64,000 nt of DNA from contig JANYKW010000079.1 of NCBI GenBank assembly GCA_025358025.1, forward strand, positions 62,001-126,000, read 5' to 3'. The stretch is from Bacteroidia bacterium (GTDB lineage Bacteria > Bacteroidota > Bacteroidia > Bacteroidales > Prolixibacteraceae). The position numbers and the translations under genes were made by a program. The notes below the pieces were generated by a model, which was not told the origin of the DNA, ran no database searches, and saw nothing but the letters and a program-made list of their open reading frames with translations. Shown piece after piece: positions 8,815 through 17,421 of the stretch (the first letter of the stretch is position 1; every line of letters begins with the position of its first letter).

Positions 8815-8950
8815 TACTTCGGGTGTGGTGTACTTCTAGTTAAGGGAGTCTCGGATTTTGGAATATATGAAGCAACTATAATACAAAAAGTGCCTAAAGT
8901 CAGAGTCTCCCCCACTTTAGGCACGCTATGTATCCGAAGTACCCGAAGTA
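8815..8950. repeat. Small inverted-repeat-bounded segment between rho and the ATPase gene
   Basis: TACTTCGGGT at 8815-8824 is the exact reverse complement of ACCCGAAGTA at 8941-8950. The right side also holds a direct repeat (CCGAAGTAC twice at 8934-8951). The rho terminator hairpin lies inside, and a second short inverted pair occurs (AGCAACTA near 8872, TAGTTGCT near 8957). No coding potential is convincing here. It may be a MITE-like remnant or simply regulatory DNA. Confidence 0.4.
8885..8924 (-). terminator. Intrinsic terminator downstream of rho
   Basis: On the minus strand GTGCCTAAAGT (8924-8914) pairs with ACTTTAGGCAC (8900-8890) as a perfect 11-bp stem, followed by TTTTTG. It lies about 30 nt after the rho stop codon. 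Confidence 0.75.
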
Positions 8951-8954
8951 CTTT

Positions 8955-10805
8955 TTAGTTGCTATTCATCGAAATGATAAACTCCTCGTTCGAATTTGTC
9001 TTATACAAACGATCCCGGACAAACTCCATGGCTTCGACAGAATTCATGCCATTCAGGAAATTGCGGAGAACCCAAATCTTGTCGAGCATTGCCTTTTCAA
9101 GCAGCAGGTCTTCGCGCCGTGTACTTGAGGCAAGGATATCCACGGAAGGGAATACCCTGCGGTTCGATAGTTTACGATCCAGTTGAAGTTCCATGTTTCC
9201 TGTTCCCTTAAACTCTTCGAAGATTACATCGTCCATCTTGGATCCTGTATCAGTCAGGGCAGTTGCCAAAATCGTCAGGGATCCTCCCTCTTCAATGTTA
9301 CGGGCTGCTCCGAAGAAGCGCTTTGGTTTGTGCAGTGCATTTGCATCAACACCACCCGAAAGAACTTTACCTGAAGCAGGTGCAACAGTATTGTACGCCC
9401 GGGCCAATCGCGTGATTGAATCAAGAAGTATCACCACATCATGACCGCACTCTACAAGCCTTTTTGCCTTTTCAAGAACCATGTTAGCAATACGTACGTG
9501 GCGCTCTGCAGGTTCGTCGAATGTAGAAGAGATAACCTCTGCATTGACGCTTCTGGCCATATCCGTAACCTCTTCAGGCCGCTCGTCGATCAGCAGGATA
9601 ATCATGTACACTTCGGGGTGATTCGCAGCGATTGCGTTTGCTATATCTTTAAGCAGCATTGTTTTACCAGTCTTCGGTTGTGCAACAATCAATCCGCGCT
9701 GCCCTTTCCCGATTGGGGCAAACATATCGACTACCCTGGATGAAATACTGCTTGATTTTCCTGCAATATTAAATTTTTCGTCAGGGAAAAGCGGTGTCAG
9801 GTGTTCGAATGGAACCCTGTCCCGGATATATTCCGGACTGCGACCATTGATTTCAACAACCTTCACAAGCGGGAAATATTTTTCACCCTCTTTTGGCGGA
9901 CGGATGATTCCGTGAACAGTATCTCCGGTCTTCAGACCAAAAAGCTTAATTTGTGACTGAGATACATAAATATCGTCTGGCGATGTAAGATAGTTGTAAT
10001 CCGAAGAGCGCAGGAATCCATATCCTTCCTGCATAATCTCAAGCACGCCGGTTTGGTTGATTACCCCTTCGAAATCATAAGATTTTTCTGTCTCCTTAGC
10101 CTCTCCTTGTTTTTGCTGCGAAGGCAGCTGACCGTTGCCACTTTTAGAAGGATATGATGTACCTGAGGAGAACTCCTTTTTCAGGATATTCTTTATAATA
10201 GGGGCCCTTTTTTCTTCGGGCCGAACTTCAGTTGCGTCCGAATCACTCATAGCAACACCAGCTTCGGGTGATTCCTCACCATCGGCCGGTTCAACAGCTA
10301 CTGAACTTACGGAAAGTATGGCTGATTCACTGCGAAGCACACGAGGCCTGCGCTCTTTCTGAATGATAGATTCTTTGCGAACTTTTTCTCCCTTGGGATG
10401 AAATGGTTTCTCAATCGGGATTTGCTCAACCTGTCCTTCATTGGATTGACCTGAAAAAAGATCATTTTCAGCAACCTGAACAGGATACTCCTGATCACCC
10501 CCAGAATTTACAACAGCCTCACCAGAGAGTAAATCAACATTTTTCTTCACGATGCGAATTACTTTTTTCTCTGAAGGTTGCTTCATCTCCATCTTTACTT
10601 TGGGCGCTTTGGGAGTGGCTCTGTCCGTCTGGGGAGCTTTTTTTTCAGGTGGTTTAATAACAGAATCTCTGATCGCCTGGGTGTCAAGGATAATGTAAAT
10701 AAGGTCTTGCTTTTTAAAAGACTCGATGCGCTTGATATTTAATTCTTTACCAATTTCACGCAATTCCGGCAAGAGTTTCTTGCTCAGTTCTAGGATGTCG
10801 TACAT
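8955..10805 (-). CDS. rho: Transcription termination factor Rho
   Basis: A 616-aa Rho, about 200 residues longer than the E. coli protein. Order: Rho_N helical domain ([13 protein letters not shown], residues about 13-45), then a low-complexity charged insertion of about 200 residues as is known in Bacteroidota, then the cold-shock RNA-binding fold ([21 protein letters not shown]), then the ATPase core with Walker [12 protein letters not shown], Walker [17 protein letters not shown], and the Q/R-loop region [19 protein letters not shown]. Rho is a hexameric RNA helicase that ends untranslated transcripts. The promoter about 145 nt upstream implies a roughly 135-nt leader, which would suit the autoregulation known for rho in other bacteria. 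Confidence 0.97.
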   Translation of the reverse strand: MYDILELSKKLLPELREIGKELNIKRIESFKKQDLIYIILDTQAIRDSVIKPPEKKAPQTDRATPKAPKVKMEMKQPSEKKVIRIVKKNVDLLSGEAVVNSGGDQEYPVQVAENDLFSGQSNEGQVEQIPIEKPFHPKGEKVRKESIIQKERRPRVLRSESAILSVSSVAVEPADGEESPEAGVAMSDSDATEVRPEEKRAPIIKNILKKEFSSGTSYPSKSGNGQLPSQQKQGEAKETEKSYDFEGVINQTGVLEIMQEGYGFLRSSDYNYLTSPDDIYVSQSQIKLFGLKTGDTVHGIIRPPKEGEKYFPLVKVVEINGRSPEYIRDRVPFEHLTPLFPDEKFNIAGKSSSISSRVVDMFAPIGKGQRGLIVAQPKTGKTMLLKDIANAIAANHPEVYMIILLIDERPEEVTDMARSVNAEVISSTFDEPAERHVRIANMVLEKAKRLVECGHDVVILLDSITRLARAYNTVAPASGKVLSGGVDANALHKPKRFFGAARNIEEGGSLTILATALTDTGSKMDDVIFEEFKGTGNMELQLDRKLSNRRVFPSVDILASSTRREDLLLEKAMLDKIWVLRNFLNGMNSVEAMEFVRDRLYKTNSNEEFIISMNSN

Positions 10806-10948
10806 GTTTTTTGCTGATTTGTAATCAAAACAGAAGTTGCAAGGAGCAACACAATGCTTAAGATTTTAATACTATAATAAATAACTTAGGAAGAGAAAAC
10901 AGGGATAATTTGAAGATATTGTGTCAGATCGCTAATCTTAATCCGGGA

Positions 10949-10978
10949 CAAATGTAGTTATTTGATTTCAATTCACAA
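10949..10978 (-). promoter_or_regulatory. Consensus promoter of rho
   Basis: On the minus strand TTG (10978-10976), then exactly 19 nt, then TACATTTG (10956-10949). It is a full match to the Bacteroidota promoter consensus, and the predicted start lies near 10942. Confidence 0.75.
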
Positions 10979-11439
10979 AAATTGTGATCATATAAAATTC
11001 AATTTCTACCTGAAAAACGCGGAAATGTGCAAAAATATGCGTCCCAAAGTTGCTGTTTTAGCCTCCATTTAGAAGAAAATTGCTACTTATCTGCGCAAAA
11101 TTGTACAAATCAGAAATTTTTCTCCCTGTTTCTTGTTTCTATTCCTAAATTTTCACAAAAAAAATTAAAAAAAAACAAACATAAATATTAACCTCAATTG
11201 GGTGTCAATAGCCGACCATCTTCTTTAGGTTAACTAAATATTTTTACTTGTATTTTTTTTGCAGCCGTCATTTAGTAAATAGCTTAAATAATTGATTATC
11301 TGATGAAAAAAACGTGATTTAATTTCTTTTCTGTTTTTTTTTGAGGTAATATTGTTATATCTGAACGGTTGAAATTGTCAACCTACAGACTTTGAAAACA
11401 TACTTCATTATTATTGCCTAATACCTAAAATCAACCCTT
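10979..11439. other. AT-rich intergenic region between rho and the sigma factor gene
   Basis: This divergent spacer holds A/T runs, no credible ORF and no RNA gene I recognise. A 6-bp hairpin (GGTTGA at 11367-11372 with TCAACC at 11378-11383) lies about 55 nt before the sigma factor ATG. I could not find a clear TAnnTTTG box at a sensible distance for that gene. Confidence 0.5.
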
Positions 11440-12309
11440 ATGAGACAAATTAGAATTATCAAACAAATTACCAACAGGGAAGCGTCCTCTCTCGACAAGT
11501 ATCTTCTTGAAATCGGGAAGATCAAGTTACTCAGCAGCGATGAAGAAATATTCCTGGCTCTTCAGATCAAGGCTGGAGACCAGGCTGCATTGAATAAACT
11601 CATAAAATCCAACCTGCGCTTTGTCATCTCGGTTGCAAAACAGTACCAGAATCAAGGACTTCCGCTATCCGATCTCATCAATGAGGGAAATCTCGGGCTA
11701 ATCAAAGCTGCACACCGGTTTGATATAACCAAAGGATTTAAATTTATCTCCTACGCCGTGTGGTGGATCCGGCAAGCAATTCTCCAGTCATTGGCAGAGC
11801 AGGCTCGAATGGTTAAATTACCTCAAAATAAAGTGGATACCATCAGCAAGATAAACCGTACTTTTCTGCAATTGGAGCAGGAGTACCAACGCGACCCCAC
11901 AGCCAGTGAAATTGCGGAAATTTTGGAGATTAATGTGCTTTTGGTTGATCAATCAATACAATCCGGTGGCTTCCACCTCTCGCTGGATGCGCCCCTCTAC
12001 GATGACGATGAGAATGAAAACAGTCAATATGATTTATTTGCGAATGAATTTGCCCCTTCTCCCGATAATGACCTGCTGGTAACTTCCCTCCAAATTGAGA
12101 TTAAACGACTGTTGGGAAAACTGGATGACCGCGAAGCAGAAATTCTCTCCTCCTACTATGGTTTAAATGGGATGCAGGTTTTAGCGCTTGATGATATCAG
12201 CAGCAGATTTGGCCTGACCCGCGAAAGGGTAAGGCAAATCAAGGACAATAGCATCAGGAAATTAAAAAACATCCAGTTTCGGACAATTTTAAAACCTTAC
12301 ATGGGCTGA
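11440..12309 (+). CDS. RpoD/SigA-type sigma-70 factor, possibly a paralogue
   Basis: A 289-aa sigma factor of the short Bacteroidota RpoD type. Region 1.2 (SSLDKYLLEIGKIKLLSSDEE), region 2 (NLRFVISVAKQYQNQGLPLSDLINEGNLGLIKA and FKFISYAVWWIRQAIL), region 3 (VDTISKINRTFLQLEQEYQRDPT) and region 4.2 (FGLTRERVRQIKDNSIRKLK) are present in order. It departs from the usual primary factor at several normally constant places, for example KLPQNKV after region 2.4 and LALDDISSRF before 4.2. It could be a second, group-2-like factor rather than the main one; the genome would have to be checked. It would direct RNA polymerase to promoters. Confidence 0.85.
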   Translation: MRQIRIIKQITNREASSLDKYLLEIGKIKLLSSDEEIFLALQIKAGDQAALNKLIKSNLRFVISVAKQYQNQGLPLSDLINEGNLGLIKAAHRFDITKGFKFISYAVWWIRQAILQSLAEQARMVKLPQNKVDTISKINRTFLQLEQEYQRDPTASEIAEILEINVLLVDQSIQSGGFHLSLDAPLYDDDENENSQYDLFANEFAPSPDNDLLVTSLQIEIKRLLGKLDDREAEILSSYYGLNGMQVLALDDISSRFGLTRERVRQIKDNSIRKLKNIQFRTILKPYMG

Positions 12310-12327
12310 CATCTAAACAAAACGGGT

Positions 12328-12335
12328 TATATTTG
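12328..12335 (+). promoter_or_regulatory. Possible -7 box for rpe
   Basis: TATATTTG, 21 nt before the rpe GTG. No upstream TTG at 19-20 nt, so only the -7 element is supported. Confidence 0.45.
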
Positions 12336-12356
12336 TTCCACATAATATAATCCGTT

Positions 12357-13007
12357 GTGAAGCGATTAATAGCACCCTCACTTTTAGCTGCCGATTTTAC
12401 ACGGCTTGGAGAAGAAATCAAAATGATTAATCATAGCATGGCAGACTGGATTCACTGCGATGTGATGGACGGACATTTTGTTCCCAACATCTCTTTCGGT
12501 CTTCCGGTAATTGAACAGATCAAAAAAATTGCTCAAAAACCACTTGATGTTCACCTGATGATTTCCGACCCTGACAAGTATCTTGAACGATTCAAAAATG
12601 CCGGGGCAGATATTCTAACTGTTCATTACGAAACATGCCCCCATCTTCACAGGACCATTGGGGCCATTCGTGAACTGGGAATGCAAGCAGGGGTTGCCAT
12701 CAATCCTCACACCCCTGTACAGATGCTGATAGACATCATGCATGATCTGGATCTGATTCTATTAATGACGGTTAATCCGGGATTTGGCGGACAGAAATTC
12801 ATCCAGGGTAGTTACAAAAGGCTTGTCACCCTGCGTCAGATGGTAAATACCCTGGCTCCAAATGCCCTGATTGAGGTTGACGGCGGAGTTAACCTGGAAA
12901 CGGGAAGGCAACTCTTTTTGGCTGGTGCAGATGTTCTGGTAGCCGGGAACTATGTCTTCTCAGCTACTGATCCGATAGCAACCATCGAGGGATTAAAAAA
13001 CTGTTAA
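12357..13007 (+). CDS. rpe: Ribulose-phosphate 3-epimerase
   Basis: A 216-aa TIM-barrel enzyme of the pentose phosphate pathway, interconverting ribulose 5-phosphate and xylulose 5-phosphate. Diagnostic features: the N-terminal APSLLAADF, the metal-binding HCDVMDGHFVPNISFG, LDVHLMI, the VNPGFGGQKFI phosphate loop and EVDGGVN. The length is typical. The start is a GTG at 12357. The gene follows the sigma factor after 47 nt and has a possible box of its own at 12328. A hairpin after the stop may end the transcript. Confidence 0.97.
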   Translation: MKRLIAPSLLAADFTRLGEEIKMINHSMADWIHCDVMDGHFVPNISFGLPVIEQIKKIAQKPLDVHLMISDPDKYLERFKNAGADILTVHYETCPHLHRTIGAIRELGMQAGVAINPHTPVQMLIDIMHDLDLILLMTVNPGFGGQKFIQGSYKRLVTLRQMVNTLAPNALIEVDGGVNLETGRQLFLAGADVLVAGNYVFSATDPIATIEGLKNC

Positions 13008-13034
13008 TAAAATCATTTCAATTGTATGGTTCTA

Positions 13035-13065
13035 AAATAGGTTTACCTTTTCTGTAAACTTATTT
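13035..13065 (+). terminator. Probable terminator of rpe
   Basis: A 12-bp stem with one G-U pair (13035-13046 with 13054-13065), 7-nt loop, ending in TTATTT, 28 nt after the rpe stop. Confidence 0.5.
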
Positions 13066-13077
13066 CAGGACAAGACG

Positions 13078-13124
13078 CCCTCCTTCCTATCCGTCTCTCC
13101 TTCTCTCCGTCTTTCCTTCTTTCA
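13078..13124. repeat. Pyrimidine-rich GGAGAGACGG-type minisatellite fragment
   Basis: A C/T-only-like tract containing CCGTCTCTCC and CTCTCCGTC. Its reverse complement shares the 10-mers GGAGAGACGG and GACGGAGAGA with the purine tract inside the mutL linker at 33990-34042. It lies between rpe and the ssrA promoter. Confidence 0.55.
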
Positions 13125-13150
13125 ATAGAATAATTTTCCACAAAATAGTA

Positions 13151-13158
13151 TATATTTG
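13151..13158 (+). promoter_or_regulatory. Probable -7 box of ssrA
   Basis: TATATTTG ends 10 nt before the first base of mature tmRNA. No upstream TTG is seen at 19-20 nt. Confidence 0.5.
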
Positions 13159-13168
13159 TACCCCCAAT

Positions 13169-13562
13169 GGGGCTGACCGGTTTTGACAGCGGGCAGAAGA
13201 GGTATGTAAGCATGCCGGGCATTGAGTTTTGGCCCGCAAATCTTAAGGCTCAAACAATTAGTTGGCGCAGATAACTACGCTCTTGCCGCTTAACCGACAT
13301 AATGTTGGTTAGTTAATCCGGTATTAGATACTGGAGCGAGACATCTCCCGGGTGCCATGTCCTGAAGCGGCCCGAACCGGAGGTGCAGATAAATCGGGAA
13401 TAGTCAGAGGATTACTCCGCTTCTCTGATGAAACAACCGGAGTTAAGATGACAGTCGGTGGCCCTGAGCCACCTGCCATTCGAAAACCAAATCAGGGCTA
13501 AGCATGGAGAAAGCGTATTGCTTCCTCGTTTGGACAGGGGTTCGACTCCCCTCAGCTCCACA
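13169..13562 (+). ncRNA. ssrA: Transfer-messenger RNA (tmRNA)
   Basis: Rescues stalled ribosomes. The tRNA-like acceptor stem is formed by GGGGCTGA (13169-13176) and TCAGCTCC (13552-13559), and the T-arm by GGGGTTCGACTCCCC near the 3' end. The tag reading frame starts at GGC 13264 and ends at TAA 13291-13293, encoding GADNYALAA, a member of the Bacteroidota family of tags ending in YALAA. The resume codon is preceded by TTAGTT. The CCA end is only partly encoded (A then CA), so it probably has to be completed enzymatically. Pseudoknot regions follow the tag. Confidence 0.96.
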
Positions 13563-13564
13563 AA

Positions 13565-13595
13565 AAAAGTACCTGACCGAAATCAGGTACTTTTA
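13565..13595. terminator. Bidirectional terminator between ssrA and the M16 peptidase gene
   Basis: A 12-bp perfect stem AAAAGTACCTGA (13565-13576)/TCAGGTACTTTT (13583-13594) with a 6-nt loop. A- and T-runs flank it on both sides, and it lies between two convergent genes. Confidence 0.75.
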
Positions 13596-13614
13596 TATCT
13601 TATCCAGGGTCGAC

Positions 13615-16419
13615 CTATTTTTTTGCCGGAAGAAAAACGACATCGACCACATCAGCTGATTTAGTGAAGCCTGCTGCAAATTTTTTCACCTCCTCAATGG
13701 TGACACTACCAAGAATTTTTTCAAAATTCTCTGGTGCATCCTGGTTGATCTTGTCCTGGTAAAATCCGACAAGTGTTCCCATCCAATAGCTATTATGTAA
13801 TTTACTCTGCTCCCGGTCTTTCAGCATGTTTTTCACTACTTTGTCCAAATCTACTGCTGTGGGACCATTGGCGATCAACTTGTCAATCTCGCTGTAAATG
13901 ATCGATTTCAAATGGGCTGTACGTTCGGGTTCTGCATCAAACGACATTTGCAGGGTTTTCTCTTCTTTCGGATAGTGGGTATTGGCATCCGATACACTTA
14001 CACCATATGTACCGCCCTCTTTTTCGCGGATCTCCTCATTGTAACGTAAAACGAGTACTCCTTTGAAAATATCCATCATCAAATTGGATTTGGGATTGAA
14101 TTTTTCCAACTTCTTATATTGAACTACCACAGTACCTTTGTTCACCTGCATAGGAATTTGAATTTCGCGAATGGTTTTACCTTTGGGCCCAACCATGTTG
14201 TTATCTTTCCAGTTCTCAGTACGTGGAAGGTCAGTCAGAGATCCTATGTACTTTTCTACCAATGGCTTCACTTCGGCCTCTTCGATATTTCCCACGATGA
14301 AAAAGATGAAATCTCCAGCATCGGCAATCCGCTCACGATAAATCTTCTCCATTTGCTCAATAGAAAGTTCATCAATCAGGGCAGGAGTTACCAGCTTGGT
14401 ACGTGGGTTGTTACAGGTCAAAATCATGGACAGTGAGTCACCAACTACTTTTTGCGGATTATTGGCCATACTTGCCACCATTCCGGCATATCGCCCTTTC
14501 AAGGTCTGAAAAGCCTCCTTGTCGAAACGCGGTTTTTCAAACTGCAGATAAAGCAATTGCATCAGGGTCTCAAAATCCTTCGGGGCAGCAGATCCTGAAA
14601 TGGTTTCATTTAGTTTTGAAAGGCCCGTTCCCAGGTTTACAATTTTACCTGTCATCATCTTCTTCAGGGTTGTAGCATCAAAATCTCCTACCCCAAACAT
14701 GCCCATAAACTGAGCCATCATCATTGCTGAAGCCAACTCGTTTACAGGCAAAAGAGAGTTACCGCCAGGACTTATTCCATTCACCATGACATTATCCTTC
14801 TCATAATCAGCTTTACGATATACAACTTTGGCCTGGTTACCCAGCGTCCATTCTACCGCATTAAACTGTGGCAGCAGAGTGGTCTTTACTACCGGTGAGC
14901 CTTTCAATGGCTTTTCGATCAAACTTGTACCAACTTTGGTGTCTTCGTAAGGTTTAATATCTGATTGTTCTACTTCCTTGAGAATAGCCATCGCTTCGGA
15001 TTCACTCAGCAATTTTGCATTTTCCTTGTCAGGCCCCATCACAACAACTACCCTGTTTTCGGGAACGATCCATTCCTTGGCTTTGGCTGAAAGCTCTTCC
15101 GTGGTGATTGTCGGGAGGATTTTCTGAAGCATCTCCCAGTCAAAATCTATTGAAGTAAGAGGTTCATTCGTCAAAAAATGCTGCTGAATATCGTTGACGT
15201 AGTTATCATTACTTATTTTGTCTTTTTGTTTCCAGCGTGTTTCGGTCTGGGAAAGGAGGTTGACTTTGGCCCTGTCAACTTCACCCTGGGTAAAACCAAA
15301 CCGGACCAAACGCTGTGCTTCAGTATAAATGGCCCTCAGTGCAACATCTTCCTGATCGGGCTTCGCGCCGGCAGAAACGGACATCACATTGTATCCCCTG
15401 ACAAATCCACCAAAACTGACACTACCAAAGGTAAAAGGTGGCACACCTTTTTGGAGTAATTCAGCAATCCGATTACCCATCATCGCATTAAAAAGCGGTT
15501 GGACGGCATACAGCTCGCGGTAATAAGCCAAGTCCTTTGCATCTGCCTTAGGAGCTGGATGCTTGATATAAACATTGACGGCATACTGGGTTGATTCCTT
15601 GTCCTTTACCTGCACAAAACGCGTCTCCTTGTGATAAGGAATCTGATCATCTCCGCGTGGCATTTCATTCTCTACAGCCGGTATGGATGTAAACTGATCC
15701 TTGATGGATTTCTCTACTGCATCCACATTGATATCTCCTACGATGGCAATGCACTGAAGATCCGTCCTATACCAGTCATGATAGAATTTTCGTAATGTAT
15801 CGTAGTTAAAATGTTTGATAATGGCAGAATCGCCGATAATATCACGGACTGCATACTTCGAATCCTTGAAAAGCACCGGAAATGTAGCACGTTGCATCCT
15901 AAAACCAGCGGTACGACGGGTACGCCACTCCTCCACAATGACACCGCGCTCTGCATCAATCTCCTTGTCAGACAAGGTAAGGAAATGTGACCAGTCATGC
16001 AATACCAGCAGACAGGAATCCACCAGTCCAGGATGTGTAACAGGAACGTCGCTCAGATTGTAGACAGTCTCAGTAAAAGCAGTATAAGCGTTGATATTGC
16101 GTCCAAAAGCCACACCATGCTTTTCGAGAGAACTGATAATTCCTTTGTCCGGGAAATTTTTGGTACCATTAAAAGCCATGTGCTCAAGGAAGTGGGCCAG
16201 CCCATTCTGACTGTCATTCTCGAGCAATGCGCCTACATTTTGAATGATATAAAAACTGGCCCGCTCTTTAGGTTCTTCGTTGTGCCGGATGTAATAGGTC
16301 ATCCCGTTAGGCAGTTTCCCGATGCGAAAGGCAGGATCCGGTGCAATTGGCTGTGCAATTGAACCAAAGGCCAAGGCAGTCAATAAAAAAACTACTCCAA
16401 AGAATTTGTTCGTTTTCAT
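13615..16419 (-). CDS. M16 family zinc metallopeptidase (pitrilysin/insulinase type)
   Basis: A 934-aa two-module peptidase with a signal peptide (hydrophobic residues 8-22, likely cleavage near the AQP at 22-24), so probably periplasmic. The zinc site is the inverted HxxEH motif HFLEH (H76, E79, H80), with the third ligand expected in the IVEEW region about 80 residues on. The second half carries the inactive M16C-like domains (FIFFIVGNIEEAEVKPLVEKYIGSLP-like region). The likely role is degradation of peptides in the envelope. A full promoter lies about 100 nt upstream. Confidence 0.92.
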   Translation of the reverse strand: MKTNKFFGVVFLLTALAFGSIAQPIAPDPAFRIGKLPNGMTYYIRHNEEPKERASFYIIQNVGALLENDSQNGLAHFLEHMAFNGTKNFPDKGIISSLEKHGVAFGRNINAYTAFTETVYNLSDVPVTHPGLVDSCLLVLHDWSHFLTLSDKEIDAERGVIVEEWRTRRTAGFRMQRATFPVLFKDSKYAVRDIIGDSAIIKHFNYDTLRKFYHDWYRTDLQCIAIVGDINVDAVEKSIKDQFTSIPAVENEMPRGDDQIPYHKETRFVQVKDKESTQYAVNVYIKHPAPKADAKDLAYYRELYAVQPLFNAMMGNRIAELLQKGVPPFTFGSVSFGGFVRGYNVMSVSAGAKPDQEDVALRAIYTEAQRLVRFGFTQGEVDRAKVNLLSQTETRWKQKDKISNDNYVNDIQQHFLTNEPLTSIDFDWEMLQKILPTITTEELSAKAKEWIVPENRVVVVMGPDKENAKLLSESEAMAILKEVEQSDIKPYEDTKVGTSLIEKPLKGSPVVKTTLLPQFNAVEWTLGNQAKVVYRKADYEKDNVMVNGISPGGNSLLPVNELASAMMMAQFMGMFGVGDFDATTLKKMMTGKIVNLGTGLSKLNETISGSAAPKDFETLMQLLYLQFEKPRFDKEAFQTLKGRYAGMVASMANNPQKVVGDSLSMILTCNNPRTKLVTPALIDELSIEQMEKIYRERIADAGDFIFFIVGNIEEAEVKPLVEKYIGSLTDLPRTENWKDNNMVGPKGKTIREIQIPMQVNKGTVVVQYKKLEKFNPKSNLMMDIFKGVLVLRYNEEIREKEGGTYGVSVSDANTHYPKEEKTLQMSFDAEPERTAHLKSIIYSEIDKLIANGPTAVDLDKVVKNMLKDREQSKLHNSYWMGTLVGFYQDKINQDAPENFEKILGSVTIEEVKKFAAGFTKSADVVDVVFLPAKK

Positions 16420-16516
16420 GAGATTTTATTAGGGTAAATTTCCAAAATGAGAATTTTAACAGGAGAATAAATAGGAAAGGCTTTCAAAAAAACGGGTAAC
16501 CCGGATGCTAAGATAT

Positions 16517-16547
16517 CAAAAGTAAGTATTTTGTTATAAAAGTGCAA
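16517..16547 (-). promoter_or_regulatory. Promoter of the M16 peptidase gene
   Basis: On the minus strand TTG (16547-16545), 20 nt, then TACTTTTG (16524-16517). The predicted leader is about 90 nt. Confidence 0.6.
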
Positions 16548-16592
16548 TGATCAATTTCCTGATAAATAAAAATCCTTCAAAAAATAACTTGA

Positions 16593-17363
16593 TCACAGAT
16601 TCTCGCAACATCCGAAACCGAGGTAATTTCTCTCCCCGAATCCAAGGTAATACCCAGCCCGAATCAGCCCCGGATCGGCCTGTAGCCTGAAGCGCAACTG
16701 ATAGCCAATTAGTTTTGTTTGTCCGGCAGTGTCAGACTGGATGGTAATCCCCTTGCGGGCGACTGGCGATCTTAGTTTGAATTTTCCGGCCAGGGGATCG
16801 TGGGGATGGTTGTAACCGTTCAGCAAACTGAATTTTCGGTGCAGGTTTACGTAAAATAGCTCCTGGTATTCTGCCTCTCCGGGAGATAAAAACAACTCAT
16901 TCTTCCTGCCAGGGATTTTCTGAGTCAGATGAAGCGGTGAAAGGGTTCTGAAAGTCATCTTGCCAGTGAACTCCGGGTCGGGCAATCGTTCAACAGAATC
17001 GACCTTGAAGGAGACCTGAGAGATCCGGTCTCCCAAAAGAAAGGTCGTGTTGAGAAAGTTTTCCACCACCATTGGAACCATGGCTTCATCCGGAATCATC
17101 GAGAAAATCAATCCAACCTTTTCACTCTGAATCACCAAACGGTCTGCCTCTATTTTCCGGTCCGGAACCATCAGGTGGGAAAAAACAAAATGCCGGAAAG
17201 GTTCCCCGTTCTTTACATAGCCGGCAGAAACCAGACTGCGATAAAATGTGCCCTCCGGATTGTTGATCATGCGGTAAAACCACGAGCCCATTTCAAACTG
17301 GTAATTTACCGGCAGGGTATTGCGGAGGGGATCAACCAGCTTTAAGGTAAATTTGTAGCGCAT
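16593..17363 (-). CDS. cas6: CRISPR-associated endoribonuclease Cas6 (stand-alone)
   Basis: A 256-aa protein with the architecture of Cas6, the RAMP endonuclease that cuts CRISPR precursor RNA. Visible marks: the N-terminal MRYKFTLKL strand, LPVNYQFEMGSWFYRMI, the FRHFVFSHLMV strand, and the C-terminal glycine-rich signature GFGERNYLGFGCCENL. By comparison with Bacteroides-type Cas6 as I recall it, the position usually held by the catalytic histidine (L-H-x-x-G-Y/F) reads LVSAGY, so the histidine seems to be replaced by valine at residue 45. No other cas gene and no repeat array lies in the window. Its own promoter overlaps the longer possible start at 17387, so the ATG at 17363 is chosen. 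Confidence 0.88.
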   Translation of the reverse strand: MRYKFTLKLVDPLRNTLPVNYQFEMGSWFYRMINNPEGTFYRSLVSAGYVKNGEPFRHFVFSHLMVPDRKIEADRLVIQSEKVGLIFSMIPDEAMVPMVVENFLNTTFLLGDRISQVSFKVDSVERLPDPEFTGKMTFRTLSPLHLTQKIPGRKNELFLSPGEAEYQELFYVNLHRKFSLLNGYNHPHDPLAGKFKLRSPVARKGITIQSDTAGQTKLIGYQLRFRLQADPGLIRAGYYLGFGERNYLGFGCCENL

Positions 17364-17384
17364 CTTTGTATGAAAATCAATTGC

Positions 17385-17415
17385 CAAAAGTAGACAAGTT
17401 TGACAAACTGATCAA
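17385..17415 (-). promoter_or_regulatory. Promoter of the orphan cas6 gene
   Basis: On the minus strand TTG (17415-17413), 20 nt, then TACTTTTG (17392-17385). It lies between the fabD stop and the cas6 ATG and predicts a leader of about 15 nt. Confidence 0.6.
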
Positions 17416-17421
17416 AGTATT

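Noticed and set aside
8700-8924. N-terminal extension of the AAA ATPase to the GTG at 8924
   Set aside because: The codon lies in the rho terminator hairpin, and the added 75 residues resemble nothing.
13458-13664. 68-codon ORF at the 3' end of ssrA
   Set aside because: It overlaps the tRNA-like part of tmRNA and its terminator.
16420-16592. Search for a CRISPR array next to cas6
   Set aside because: No regularly spaced direct repeats in this gap or in any other spacer of the window.
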